DNA of 64,000 nucleotides, taken from positions 1-64,000 of the forward strand of contig JAIXWY010000011.1 in NCBI GenBank assembly GCA_027490995.1, in the 5' to 3' direction. The DNA is from Opitutaceae bacterium. Its GTDB lineage: Bacteria > Verrucomicrobiota > Verrucomicrobiia > Opitutales > Opitutaceae. The notes beneath the pieces were generated by a model that saw only the letters and a program-made list of their open reading frames with translations, had not been told where the DNA came from and ran no database searches. Every line of letters begins with the position of its first letter. Positions within the stretch are counted from its first letter, which is position 1. Both the position numbers and the translations under genes were made by a program. Positions 17,694 to 27,154 of this stretch are shown here, in pieces.

Positions 17694-20239
17694 AGGCATG
17701 GCTGCTACTGTTTCTGGGTTCTTGGATCCTGATCGCCGACGCCGCGTCGGCCGCCGGGCCGGCCGCGCCCCTCCGGGAGCGCGTGGTCACCTTGGCGGAA
17801 GGCCTGACCTTCACCTTCGTCGAGGTGCCGGCGGGGAGCTTTGTGATGGGCAGTCCTGCAGGGGAGATGGGGCGGGCGAACGACGAAGCCCCGCAGCGCG
17901 AGGTCACTCTCAGCAAAGCATACTGGATCGGCAAAGTTGAGGTGACGCAGGCGCAGTGGCTCGAGGTGATGAAGGGAAATCCATCGACCTTCCGCGATTA
18001 CGGAGCGTCGTCGGTCCATCCCGTCGACAGCGTTTCGTGGCTGGATGCGCAGGAATTTTTGGCCCGTCTGGGCGCGCGCGGGGTAGGCCGATTCCGGCTG
18101 CCGACGGAGGCGGAGTGGGAGTACGCCGCGCGGGCGGGGACCACGGCCCGGTTTCCGTGGGGGGAGGATGATGGTTTCCGCTCCCTCGCCGAGCACGCAT
18201 GGTTCTACCCGCGAGCAGAGGGACGCAGTCATCCCGTGGGGACCAAACGGCCCAATGGCTGGGGTCTGTACGATATGTTCGGTGGAGTATGGGAGTGGTG
18301 TGCGGATTGGTACGGACCGTACTCGACGGGTGCGGCCGTCGACCCGCAAGGGCCCGTGGAGGGCACGCATCGCTGCATCCGCGGCGGGAGCTGGTTCAAC
18401 GAAGCGGAGGCCTTGCGGAGTGCTAATCGGCATCGGCATCTGCCGGACTCACGCCAGACCAACATCGGGCTGCGACTGGTCTGGGAGCCTCCTGCCGGCG
18501 TGGGAACGGCAGTCTACGAACGACGGCCCAATGGCTCAATTCCCAATGGTTATCGCGCAATGCCTTCGGTCGCGACAGGCCCGTGGTTTGTTCCGGTCGA
18601 CGGGCACGCGCCGGTCGCCGCCGGCGAGCACCCTCGACTCCTGTTCCGGCGCTCCGATCTCCCCGCTCTGCGCGCGAGGGCTGCCACGCCGGAGGGCCAG
18701 GCGATTCTCCGGCGCCTGCGCTACCTGCTCAACGGGGCGGAGGGCGAAGGACCGGCCCCTCATGTCAGCCGAGCTTCAGAAGCCTACCCCAAGGAAAAGG
18801 TACAGACTCTACCTGTGGGTATGCTGACGATCGGACATCCGGCGGGTTACGGGTTGCTATACCAGCTGACTGGCGAGGCACGCTATGCCGAGTGGGGAAG
18901 GGAGTCCTTCGAGCAACTCCTGGCTGGCGTGCGCGACCGCGATCCCCGCTATAGCTTCCGACGGCCGGGCGGGGCGCTCCGAGCCGGGCCTTCGCTTGGC
19001 TGGATGGCGGTCGGATACGACCTTTGCTATGACGGCTGGGACGCCGCTACGCGCGAGCGATTTGGACGTGCGATGGCGGAGTACCACGAGGTACCGGACA
19101 CGGCCAAACCGAAGGACGCGGTCACCTTGGCCAGCCTCGCGCGCGGCACGATGCCGCCTTATAGCAATCACTTCAGCATGCAGGTCGGCGGGGCGACACT
19201 CGCCTTGCTCGCCCTCCGCGGCGAAGCGTGGACGGATGCGGCCTTAATCGACCATCTCCTTGAGTACGCAGCACACGGTGTCGTCCGTAACTTGGATGAG
19301 GGCTTCGGCGACGGGGGATTCTATGCGGAGGGTGACGGCACTGGCTCGATGGCCTCGCAGATCGTCTTCCTCAGCGCGCTCCAGGCCTGGCGTAACGTCG
19401 AGGGCCGCGACTACTTCGCGAGCCCCCGACCGAACGCGCGCATGCTTACGCTCAAGTGGGCCTACCAAACAGTTTTTCGCGAGGGCGTACCAGACTTGTG
19501 GCCGGTGCGCGGTGGGTATTCACGGAACGTGTGGGCCCGTCACGGAATGAGCGGGGCGTCGTACTTCGCGCTGGGCATGGGCAGTCTTCCCCCAGCGGAG
19601 CGCGGAGCGATGGCGTGGATTTACGACCGGTTTCTCGCCGCGGCGGATGCCCGCGCGGGCATGCCGTTCGACACCGCGAACACCTATCCCCAGTACGTCG
19701 TCCACTCGTTCGTGAGTTGGCCGCTGGGCGAGGCCACGATCGATCCGCACCTTGTCCTGCCCCACGCTTACCGCGATTCAATGGCCGGATTCTTCTGCTG
19801 GCGCGATCGTTGGCAGGACGAGAATGACACCGTCATCACCGTGTTAACCAATCCCGTCCGCGGCTATATGGGGGCAGAGGCGGACCGCGCGTTGGCCGTC
19901 CACTCCCGCGGGCGTCGGTTGCACTGGGGGACGGTCACCGAAGGTCCGGTGCGCGATTGGAGCACCTCCGCCCGAGCAGAAACCAGCACGCTGACGCTCG
20001 CCGACGGAACCGCGTTCGCCGTCGACTTTACGGGAGCGAGCGGTGCGGAAATCATGCTCGTGACGACAGGTGCGGCGGAGGGAACGCCGGTGACGATTGG
20101 AGGCACGACGTTGACGTTCTGGTTCCCGACGGCGGAACGGCCCCCCGTGCCGCGGGTCGAGGGCGATGCCGTCCAGGTCGGCCGCCAGCGAGTCACCTGG
20201 CGCGATGGCCGGCTCTCTCTGGGAATCACGGCGCGCTGA
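17690..20239 (+). CDS. FGE-like domain fused to toroid lyase-like domain
   Basis: This is a secreted protein of about 849 residues. A signal peptide (MKAWLLLFLGSWILIADAAS) precedes an FGE-like domain (about 30-270) very similar to the preceding gene (FRLPTEAEWEYAARAG, GVWEWCADWYG, CIRGGSWFNEAEALRSANRH) and likewise lacking the catalytic cysteines. The second half begins GEHPRLLFRRSDLPALRARA, the usual opening of heparinase II/III-like (alpha/alpha)-toroid proteins, and continues with a helical region (LLYQLTGEARYAEWG, DGGFYAEGDGTGSMASQIVF) and a C-terminal beta-sandwich. A role in polysaccharide cleavage or binding is inferred. I start at ATG 17690, which overlaps the upstream TGA; a GTG at 17669 would spoil the signal peptide. 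The domain pairing is unusual. Confidence 0.8.
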   Translation: MKAWLLLFLGSWILIADAASAAGPAAPLRERVVTLAEGLTFTFVEVPAGSFVMGSPAGEMGRANDEAPQREVTLSKAYWIGKVEVTQAQWLEVMKGNPSTFRDYGASSVHPVDSVSWLDAQEFLARLGARGVGRFRLPTEAEWEYAARAGTTARFPWGEDDGFRSLAEHAWFYPRAEGRSHPVGTKRPNGWGLYDMFGGVWEWCADWYGPYSTGAAVDPQGPVEGTHRCIRGGSWFNEAEALRSANRHRHLPDSRQTNIGLRLVWEPPAGVGTAVYERRPNGSIPNGYRAMPSVATGPWFVPVDGHAPVAAGEHPRLLFRRSDLPALRARAATPEGQAILRRLRYLLNGAEGEGPAPHVSRASEAYPKEKVQTLPVGMLTIGHPAGYGLLYQLTGEARYAEWGRESFEQLLAGVRDRDPRYSFRRPGGALRAGPSLGWMAVGYDLCYDGWDAATRERFGRAMAEYHEVPDTAKPKDAVTLASLARGTMPPYSNHFSMQVGGATLALLALRGEAWTDAALIDHLLEYAAHGVVRNLDEGFGDGGFYAEGDGTGSMASQIVFLSALQAWRNVEGRDYFASPRPNARMLTLKWAYQTVFREGVPDLWPVRGGYSRNVWARHGMSGASYFALGMGSLPPAERGAMAWIYDRFLAAADARAGMPFDTANTYPQYVVHSFVSWPLGEATIDPHLVLPHAYRDSMAGFFCWRDRWQDENDTVITVLTNPVRGYMGAEADRALAVHSRGRRLHWGTVTEGPVRDWSTSARAETSTLTLADGTAFAVDFTGASGAEIMLVTTGAAEGTPVTIGGTTLTFWFPTAERPPVPRVEGDAVQVGRQRVTWRDGRLSLGITAR

Positions 20240-20388
20240 AGCATCACCGTTCCCTGTGCACCCGGCCGCGGGTGTTCCCTGACTCTCGGCGACTCGTGCG
20301 TCTCGCGGCGCTTGTCTTCACGGCGCGAACGCTGGCCTCGGGGAGCCAGGCTTGGCTCGGAGCGCGCTCGCGAAAGCGCTGGGGCGGT

Positions 20389-22587
20389 TCACGGTTCCTC
20401 CATGGTCCAGAGCGGTGAGTCGCCTCGATAATCGAGATCGAAGCCGCCGGCGTCGGTGCGTAACCGCAGGCGTCCTTCGCCAACGGTCAGCGGACCGCTG
20501 GCGGCGTGCCCGCCGTTGGCCCAGGATCGACGAAGGAGGGTTTCGCCGTTGACCCGAGCCGCGGGGCGGAGCGCCGTGGGCTGGTAACTCAGCTCCAAGT
20601 GGTCGCCGGAAATCGCAGCGTAGCGGGCGGTTAGTCCCTCAAGAGACACGCGACCCTTCTTCTCAAGAGACGCCAGAGTTGGAGCGCTGGAGCGCTCTAC
20701 GGCCTCAAGGGCGAAGCCGGCGACCTCGCCAGGAATCGCCAGAACCCGGTAATCCCGGAGTCTCTGTACGGGATGTCGACCACCCGTGTCGGCCGCGAAC
20801 GCCGCGGGATCGGGATCGATCCAGAAGGATCCCGGGACGAGCGGAGTGACGACGATCCAAGTCTCCGGAGCCTCGATGACAAATCGGTCGCGTTGCGGAT
20901 GAATCTTCGTCTTTCGCGGTACCCATAGCCACGTGGCCGCCGACGAACGCGAGCGGTCGAAGTAGCCTCGCAATGCCGAGGGATCGTCTGACGTGGGCGG
21001 GCTCGCAGGGTGCAAGGGGCCGGAAAAGGCAGTGATCCGGGTGTAGCTGCGGGGGCCTTCGAGTTGGTCGATCCGCTCAAGGGTGGGTGGGAGGGTATCA
21101 CCCGGCGGCGGCTGCGTCGGCCCGGTCATGAAGAGGATCGCACCGCGCTTCTGGACCCATTGATCGTAGGGGCTGTGGCCCTCCGGAGAAAGCCACCGCG
21201 GCTGGCCGCCCCCGAAAATCAGGGACTCGCGTTCCCCGCGTACGTTGAGCGACCACGTGGTCTGCTGTCCGGAATTGTTGATCCCATCGAGTTGGACGCT
21301 CCCGAGTGCGAAGCTCGATGAACAGTAAAACGTTTCGAGATGCCGCCCGGCTTCGCTCATGCCGTAGTCAGGGTGGGATAACTCCGCTTCGAAGGGCAGG
21401 GGAACGTGCTTGGCGGCAAGAGCGATGATCGCGGGATCAGGCCGGTACCGGGTGGTCAGTTGGTGGAGAGAGACATGCGCCTTGGAGGGATCGACCGGGA
21501 CCGTGGTGTAACCCGGAGTGCCGCCGGCCCACAGCCAAAGCAGCGTGTCCATCTCGCCGAGGTGGTCGCCCTCGACCCAACCACGGCGCTTGGGGCCGGT
21601 GTGAACGCCGTTGAAGACCTTGAGCGCGTACACCGTGAGGTAATAATCAATTGCTGCGCGGGCAACGGCGCGGGTTGCTGGTTCGGGTGAAAAATCGTGG
21701 AGATTGAGGAGGCTTTGGATCGAGTGGGGAAAGTAAGAGGTCGACTGGTACTCTCCGTTGCCCATGACGAAAAGCTTTCGGGTGAAGTCGCGCAGAACGC
21801 CCCCAGCGATCACGCGCGTCTGCGCCGGGGTGTGGCCCGAGATGAGTGCGTCGTCGGGAAACGTTTCCGCAAACAGAAGCGCGCTCGTGCGGAACATGAT
21901 CTTGTGGTTCTCGGTTCCTCCCCCGCCGAGATGTTGGTCAGGCCGGCCCACAAGCGTGAAGGGCGCCTCGACCGGTGCGTGTTCACGGGGGCCGTCGGAC
22001 GGCCGACGAGAGTCGGCGTAGTCAGCAACGGCCCGCCGGAACGCCGTCTGGAACGCCTCGCCGAGTTGGTTGCCAAGCAGGCCCTGCAGCCTGGCCCAGT
22101 GACTGGTGGCGAAGTGGTACTGCTGGCTGAGATTGCCGGGAATCATCAGGAAGGCTCGGGCCTGTGCATCCGTCGGATCACGGAGAAGGCGAGCGATCAC
22201 CGGCGGCAGATCGAACTTCAGCGGATCGCCACCAAACGCGGAGATGCGGCCCTCCGCGTCGCGCGCCTTGGGACCGAAGTACCCCGTGGGTCCCTGACGG
22301 TAGCGTCGTCCCGTATAGGGTGAAATGATCTCCTCGCCTTCGACCGCCCAAGCTCGCACCGGAAGGCCGGTGTCCGGACAGGACGACGGCGCGAGCGAGC
22401 GCTCCCCATACGGCTTCCGAGCGATCGCTTCAACGAGACCGCGGCTTCGTTCGCTAAAACCCGCCTCGTCCGCATAGCGTTCGGGCGGCCATGCCAGTGG
22501 CGTGGGCGCGGCGCCGAGGGAGGAGAGGGCGGTGAGCCCGGACCATGCGCAGGCGAGGCGCAAGAACGAATGAAGGCAGGCGACCAT
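20389..22587 (-). CDS. Large secreted protein, toroid-like, function unknown
   Basis: This 732-residue protein has a signal peptide (LRLACAWSGLTALSSLGAAP). The middle is mostly helical with segments GTENHKIMFRTSALLFAETF, FVMGNGEYQSTSYFPHSI, ATRAVARAAIDYYLTVYAL and GDHLGEMDTLLWLWAGG; the last third is beta-rich. This helical-then-beta layout recalls (alpha/alpha)-toroid polysaccharide lyases, but I cannot assign a family. It converges on the FGE/toroid fusion gene, so it borders the sugar locus and may process the same glycan outside the cytoplasm. No regulatory copy of the 19-bp element was seen upstream. The start at 22587 gives a plausible signal peptide. Confidence 0.75.
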   Translation of the reverse strand: MVACLHSFLRLACAWSGLTALSSLGAAPTPLAWPPERYADEAGFSERSRGLVEAIARKPYGERSLAPSSCPDTGLPVRAWAVEGEEIISPYTGRRYRQGPTGYFGPKARDAEGRISAFGGDPLKFDLPPVIARLLRDPTDAQARAFLMIPGNLSQQYHFATSHWARLQGLLGNQLGEAFQTAFRRAVADYADSRRPSDGPREHAPVEAPFTLVGRPDQHLGGGGTENHKIMFRTSALLFAETFPDDALISGHTPAQTRVIAGGVLRDFTRKLFVMGNGEYQSTSYFPHSIQSLLNLHDFSPEPATRAVARAAIDYYLTVYALKVFNGVHTGPKRRGWVEGDHLGEMDTLLWLWAGGTPGYTTVPVDPSKAHVSLHQLTTRYRPDPAIIALAAKHVPLPFEAELSHPDYGMSEAGRHLETFYCSSSFALGSVQLDGINNSGQQTTWSLNVRGERESLIFGGGQPRWLSPEGHSPYDQWVQKRGAILFMTGPTQPPPGDTLPPTLERIDQLEGPRSYTRITAFSGPLHPASPPTSDDPSALRGYFDRSRSSAATWLWVPRKTKIHPQRDRFVIEAPETWIVVTPLVPGSFWIDPDPAAFAADTGGRHPVQRLRDYRVLAIPGEVAGFALEAVERSSAPTLASLEKKGRVSLEGLTARYAAISGDHLELSYQPTALRPAARVNGETLLRRSWANGGHAASGPLTVGEGRLRLRTDAGGFDLDYRGDSPLWTMEEP

Positions 22588-22929
22588 TATGGGCTCACTC
22601 TTACGAGGTTCGCGCTGACGGCAAGCGGACGAGGCGTTACCTGTCGACGGGCGCGGAAAACCTCAACCGGCGGAGGGACGGGGCGTCTCCGACTCACGGG
22701 AACGTCCTCGGCAAGAGGGAGGAGATCTCGAGGGCCTTGGCCGACGAAGACCGGGCTGAGCCCCGGCGTCTCCGCGTCGGTGGTCAGTGTCATCGGTACG
22801 GGGAAAGAACGCTCACTAAGATCGCGGCCGGATCGTGACGGATCGCGGCCGCGTGATCTGCCCTTTGCCTCGGACGCGGGGATCGGCGCGGTTTATGTCC
22901 GGCGACGATTCCACGCTGCCCAACGTTTC
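22588..22929. other. Intergenic, no gene recognised
   Basis: About 340 bases between two leftward genes. Short open frames exist, but none has a family motif or ribosome-binding site. It should hold the promoter of the unknown secreted protein. Confidence 0.45.
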
Positions 22930-23763
22930 TCAGAACAGGTAGACGATCGAGAGTGCGGCCTCGATCTCGTGTCCTTTCCGGGCGACCGGGCTGCGCTTGA
23001 TGTCACTGCTGTAGAGCTCAAAACCGGCTGAGCCGATTACCTGAATTTTTGGCGTGAGGTGACGCCGGTCGATGAGCTGGACTCCGGTGGATCGGTAGCC
23101 TCCACCGAGCTTTGTCTCCCGCAGCCCAGAGCCAACTGCGTCGGCTCGGGTGACTCCGAAATCTTTGGTGATAAAGGTGCCAGTCCCGAACGTAGAGAAG
23201 GCAAAGATTTCCGTTCCGGTACCGTCGAGACTGGAACCGAATCTGCGTCCTGCCGCCAGCACGCCAAGCCAACCGAAATCGCTCGCACCGCCCAATGCCC
23301 GCCCGCCAACCCAGTTTCTCCAGTCTTTGCCGATGGCGCGTCGAAATTCAAGGAAGCCGACTATGTGGGAATCTCGCTCCACGAAGCCCTTCAAACGTCC
23401 ATCCTTAGAGTCGTCGGCTGCAAGTCCCGCCTCGTAGCGAGCGCCGGCTTGCATCAGCCACTTCTCCGCCGTCAGGCCACGCCAACCCAATTCGATTCCC
23501 TCCCAGAAAAACAGATGGTTTCCGTTGCGCCACTGGATCGCACCGGCGGGTTCGATTCCTGACTCGTATTCGTCGGAACCGTCGTAGGCAGTTTCGTACT
23601 CAAAACCGAGCCCCAGCGCGCCGCCCCAGCCGCGGCCTTCGGTGAAGTCGAAGACCGATGGCAGGGGAACCAGCGGCAGTTCCTTTTTCGCCTGCAGGTC
23701 GACCGGGCTGGCAATCAACAGGCCTAGGGCTGCGGCCGTGACTGCCGTGAGGCGTTTCGGCAC
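22930..23763 (-). CDS. MipA/OmpV family outer membrane protein
   Basis: This is an outer-membrane beta-barrel of the MipA/OmpV type. Family features are ALGLGFEYETAYDGSDEYES near the N-terminus, alternating amphipathic strands, and a C-terminus ending in Tyr-Leu-Phe (AALSIVYLF). In other bacteria such proteins act as scaffolds for murein enzymes or as porins; the role here is unknown. The frame is open upstream to 24045, but I prefer the GTG at 23763: an AGGAAG Shine-Dalgarno lies eight bases before it, and the product then begins with a clean signal peptide (MPKRLTAVTAAALGLLIASP ending DLQA) and has 277 residues. An ATG at 23892 is the alternative. Confidence 0.85.
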   Translation of the reverse strand: MPKRLTAVTAAALGLLIASPVDLQAKKELPLVPLPSVFDFTEGRGWGGALGLGFEYETAYDGSDEYESGIEPAGAIQWRNGNHLFFWEGIELGWRGLTAEKWLMQAGARYEAGLAADDSKDGRLKGFVERDSHIVGFLEFRRAIGKDWRNWVGGRALGGASDFGWLGVLAAGRRFGSSLDGTGTEIFAFSTFGTGTFITKDFGVTRADAVGSGLRETKLGGGYRSTGVQLIDRRHLTPKIQVIGSAGFELYSSDIKRSPVARKGHEIEAALSIVYLF

Positions 23764-24454
23764 GCCGATCGCTTCCTGAATGTTGCGGAGGAATGACGCG
23801 ATGCCGGCGGTGCCAGCGGCGATGCGACCGAGTCGCCGTGTTTGCGCGGCGTTGCGTCTGAGGAGGGAACTTCGAGGCGGCTGGGCATTCATGGCATTCA
23901 AATCGAACCTCCTCGGACGCCTGGCACGACTTGCGCCCGGCCGGTCCAACGACCGTGATGAGTCAGGCCGAGTCGGATTCGATGGCGTCCACGCTACCGG
24001 ATCGTCCGTGAGGCGCCCGTGAAGGCGTCGTTGAATGCACGTCACATCGTGTGCGGTCGACGGCCGGAGCGGTTCAGGTTCCTTTTGCCCAATCGTCGTT
24101 CGGAAGCCGTACCCGAGCGGGCAGAGTCGGCGCGCGGGTCCAGGGCCTCCGCGACCGGAGGGCGCGCGATCGCTGACGGCGACGGGGCCGGTGCGATGGG
24201 CTCCCCTGCGGAGGCGATCGACTATGCCTCACGGACTCCGGGTAAGCAGGGGAGGCCGGTGCGACGGGTGCCTTGGTCGACGTTACGCTCTCCCCGATTG
24301 CAAACATTGACTGATGGCGGTATCCACCCGAGCCATGGAGAATCGTCACGATCAAACCCGTACGGTCGCGGTGTCTACACCCGCGCTGGCGCTCGTGAGT
24401 GGTTTCGTCTGCGGGTAACCGACTTTCTCTTTCCGTCGTCTCTAGGAGTCCCCG
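23764..24454. other. Intergenic, no gene recognised
   Basis: About 690 bases between divergent genes. It has no convincing coding frame. A good Shine-Dalgarno (AGGAG at about 24444-24448) belongs to the next gene. The rest must hold two divergent promoters, but I see no clear operator. Confidence 0.45.
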
Positions 24455-26446
24455 ATGAACCGTTCCACTCGCCGTCCCGGCGCCGCTAGCGCGTTGACCA
24501 CCTCACTGCGCGCGACCAGCGCGGCGTTCGCCCTCGTCGTTGCGTTGTTACCGCTGGGGCGGGCACAGGACTCGCGTCTGGCGAACCTCGCGATCCGGGC
24601 GGAGGCGGTGTCGGGAGAGCCGCTGATCGTGGGTTTTAGCGTGGGCGCGGGGGAGGAGAAGACCGTGCTGATTCGGGCGGTGGGGCCCACGCTCGGGAGT
24701 TTCGGGGTCAGTCGGCCGCTGGCTGATCCGCGGGTCCAACTCTTCGCTGCGGGCGGCCGCGTCGTGGGCGAGAACGACCAATACGCGTCCGCCGATGCTG
24801 CGGTCTTTGCGCAGGTCGGGGCCTTCGCCTTGCCCGCCGGTTCGAAGGATGCGGCGATCGTCGCCCGGCTTGGGCCTGGCGGCTACACGGCACACGTCAC
24901 CGGGGCCGTGGGCACCAGCGGCACGGTGCTGGTGGAGGTTTATGAGGTGGGAGCAACGGCCACGCGGCTGACGAACCTCTCCGCGCGGGCGCGGGTGGGC
25001 ACCGGGGATGCGATCCTGATTCCGGGGTTGGTGCTGTCGCCGGGCACGAACTCACGGCGGCTGCTGGTGCGAGCGGTGGGGCCGGGGCTGGAGCCGTTCG
25101 GGGTGACCGGGTTATTGGCGGATCCGAAGCTGGAGTTGTTTCAAGGAGGGAGACGGATTGCGGAGAACGACAACTGGGGCACGCCTTCCGGGGCGTACGC
25201 GGCGACGGCCGACGCCTTGCGCGTTGCGTTCCAGCAGAGCGGAGCCTTCGCCCTGCCGACGGGGAGTCGCGACGCAGCGCTCTCTACGCTACTCCCGCCG
25301 GGCGGCTACACCGTGCAGGTGAGCGGGACACTGGGAGGCACGGGCGAGGCGCTGGTCGAGGTGTATGACCTGACCGGCGTTTCGTTGGGGCCCGTACCGG
25401 AGGTGGCGAAGGAGGCGTCAGCGGCGCTGCGCGCCCAGATCGACGCGCTGGTTGCTCCGGAGATCGATCCCACGGGCGCAGGCGGGAAAGTCGTCGGAGC
25501 CGTGGTGGGCATCATTGGTCCCGACGTGCGTACGGTTCGCGGCTACGGCGTGACTGCGCTGGACTCGCGGACCACTCCGGCCGGCGATACGCTTTTCGAG
25601 ATCGGCTCCAACACCAAGCCGATGACCGGCCTGATTCTCGCAGATCGCGTGGTGAAGGGACACATGCGGCTCGACGATCCGGTGAGTCGCTTTCTTCCCA
25701 GCGCGGCTCTGCCGACCGCCCCAGGGGCAAGCCTTCAATTGGTGCATCTGGCGACGCACACCGGTGGCTTGGCCGACTTTCCCGATAATTTGGTCGGCAC
25801 GCCACCGAATCCCGCCGCAGGCTACACGCGGGCGCTGATGTTCGATTACCTTGGCCGGACCACGCTCCGGACCAGACCGGGAAGCGCGATCGCCTACTCC
25901 AACCTCGGCTTCGGCCTGCTGGGCATCGCGTTGCAGGACGCCGCGGCGATGGCCAGCTATGACGTTCTTTTCGCGGAGCACCTCGGCGACCCACTCGGGA
26001 TGAAGGACACCCGAGTGAGCGTCCCTACCTCAAGCGCGGCCCGCTCCGCCCGCGGCTCACGGCAGGGCCGGGCCGTGGTGCCGTCGCAGATCGACACGCT
26101 GGAGGCAAGCGGAGCGCTCCGTTCGACGGGCGCCGATATGCTGGCGTTCATCGCCGCGAACCTCGCTCCCCCCGCCACGCTCGCGGACGCAGTCGCGCTG
26201 TCGCAGACGGTCCAGTTCGATCTCGGCGGCCGAAAGATGGCGCTGGGATTCTCAGTCGAGACCCGTAACGGCCGCACGTACTTCTCCAAGGGCGGAGGAA
26301 CTCCGGGGTTCACGAGCCATGTCCGCTTCACCACGAGCCCACCGGCGGGGGTCGTGGTCCTGACCAATACCGGACAGTCGGACGCAGCCGAGCGTCTCGC
26401 CGAGGCGATTCTAGAGACGGTGATCGCTCGGACGGTGCAACCGTAG
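24455..26446 (+). CDS. Two-repeat module fused to serine beta-lactamase-like hydrolase
   Basis: This 663-residue exported protein starts with a signal peptide, then two similar ~130-residue modules (about 41-166 and 171-307). Each runs from R(L)xNLxxR through LIRAVGP/LVRAVGP, a DP(K/R) site, END(N/Q), GAFALPxGS(R/K)DAA and PGGYTxxV to LVEVY(D/E). The C-terminal part is a class C beta-lactamase/penicillin-binding-like serine hydrolase: Ser385-x-x-Lys388 in EIGSNTKPMTG, Tyr481-Ser-Asn483 in AYSNLGFGLLG, and a SKGGGTPGF segment at the KTG position. It may be an esterase or peptidase at the cell surface rather than a drug-resistance enzyme. The same module ends the LamG/FG-GAP protein at 37614-40475. 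An AGGAG site supports the start. Confidence 0.88.
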   Translation: MNRSTRRPGAASALTTSLRATSAAFALVVALLPLGRAQDSRLANLAIRAEAVSGEPLIVGFSVGAGEEKTVLIRAVGPTLGSFGVSRPLADPRVQLFAAGGRVVGENDQYASADAAVFAQVGAFALPAGSKDAAIVARLGPGGYTAHVTGAVGTSGTVLVEVYEVGATATRLTNLSARARVGTGDAILIPGLVLSPGTNSRRLLVRAVGPGLEPFGVTGLLADPKLELFQGGRRIAENDNWGTPSGAYAATADALRVAFQQSGAFALPTGSRDAALSTLLPPGGYTVQVSGTLGGTGEALVEVYDLTGVSLGPVPEVAKEASAALRAQIDALVAPEIDPTGAGGKVVGAVVGIIGPDVRTVRGYGVTALDSRTTPAGDTLFEIGSNTKPMTGLILADRVVKGHMRLDDPVSRFLPSAALPTAPGASLQLVHLATHTGGLADFPDNLVGTPPNPAAGYTRALMFDYLGRTTLRTRPGSAIAYSNLGFGLLGIALQDAAAMASYDVLFAEHLGDPLGMKDTRVSVPTSSAARSARGSRQGRAVVPSQIDTLEASGALRSTGADMLAFIAANLAPPATLADAVALSQTVQFDLGGRKMALGFSVETRNGRTYFSKGGGTPGFTSHVRFTTSPPAGVVVLTNTGQSDAAERLAEAILETVIARTVQP

Positions 26447-26680
26447 GGTTGCGATCCAGGTAAGGGCGGCAACCGATGAGGGCGTATGGCCCGACTGTTG
26501 ATGGATCGCGAGGCGCAGGGTGACTCGCGATCCTCGCTCCGAGCCGCGGTGGGATGGCGGGCGGGGGTTTTTGCGAGCGCGCCGACCGCGGCGGCGAGCG
26601 TGCGGTCGGGAGTCGAGTCCCGACCGTTCGGATTCCTGACCCGTTCGGTCAGCCCCTTTGAGAGCGCAGACGGCAAACGA

Positions 26681-26697
26681 CAAAGCCTGACCCCTTT
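26681..26697 (+). repeat. 17-bp direct repeat, copy 1
   Basis: CAAAGCCTGACCCCTTT occurs here and again at 26773-26789, both preceded by an ACGACAAA motif. The sequence resembles a short dispersed element that I recall near REP-associated (Y1) transposases in many bacteria. No transposase gene is present here. Confidence 0.55.
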
Positions 26698-26772
26698 TGA
26701 AGGAGTTCGAGTCAGTGCCCGCTTCGGAATCGTCCAAAAAGGCGAGGCGGAGAGAGCGTGAACGACAAACTG

Positions 26773-26789
26773 CAAAGCCTGACCCCTTT
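26773..26789 (+). repeat. 17-bp direct repeat, copy 2
   Basis: Second exact copy of CAAAGCCTGACCCCTTT, 92 bases after the first. Here the upstream context is AACGACAAACTG. The pair may be the ends or relics of a small non-autonomous element. Confidence 0.55.
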
Positions 26790-27154
26790 GGGGTGAGCAC
26801 GGGCATCGGTGGCTTTTCTTGGTCTCTGTATCTGAGTCTAAGATGCAGGGTGGCCTGCTTCGCGACTCGTGGGTTGACCGTGAGCGTAGCGAAAGATTGC
26901 CTACGGGGTGGTCAGATGTTCGAACCCACTTCAGCAGGTGGCCGGTGTTCGTGTGCCGTGCCGCGGCTTCGGCCGACGAGCGCCCGCAAGGGGCGCAGAT
27001 CTGCTGTGCGCGGCCAGAATCGCACGTCCGTCGTGGGATGGCAGGACGAGCGGCTGGCTGTCGTCTCATTCGATCCCGTCCGGACTTCGCTTTCTCGATT
27101 GATTCTCTCCCATTCCAGTCTCCGCAAGAGTGGGCCTTTCGGGGGGGCGCGCGC

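Larger units (their letters stand above)
26447..27154. other. Intergenic with short direct repeats
   Basis: About 700 bases between two rightward genes. Several frames are open but have no family motif. It contains the two 17-bp direct repeats described separately. The frame of the following gene is open back to 26819, but the extension is not protein-like. Confidence 0.5.

Noticed and set aside
24455-26446. Beta-lactam resistance gene
   Set aside because: The serine-hydrolase domain has the SxxK and YxN motifs, but these occur in many esterases and peptidases, and the fused surface modules argue against a resistance role.
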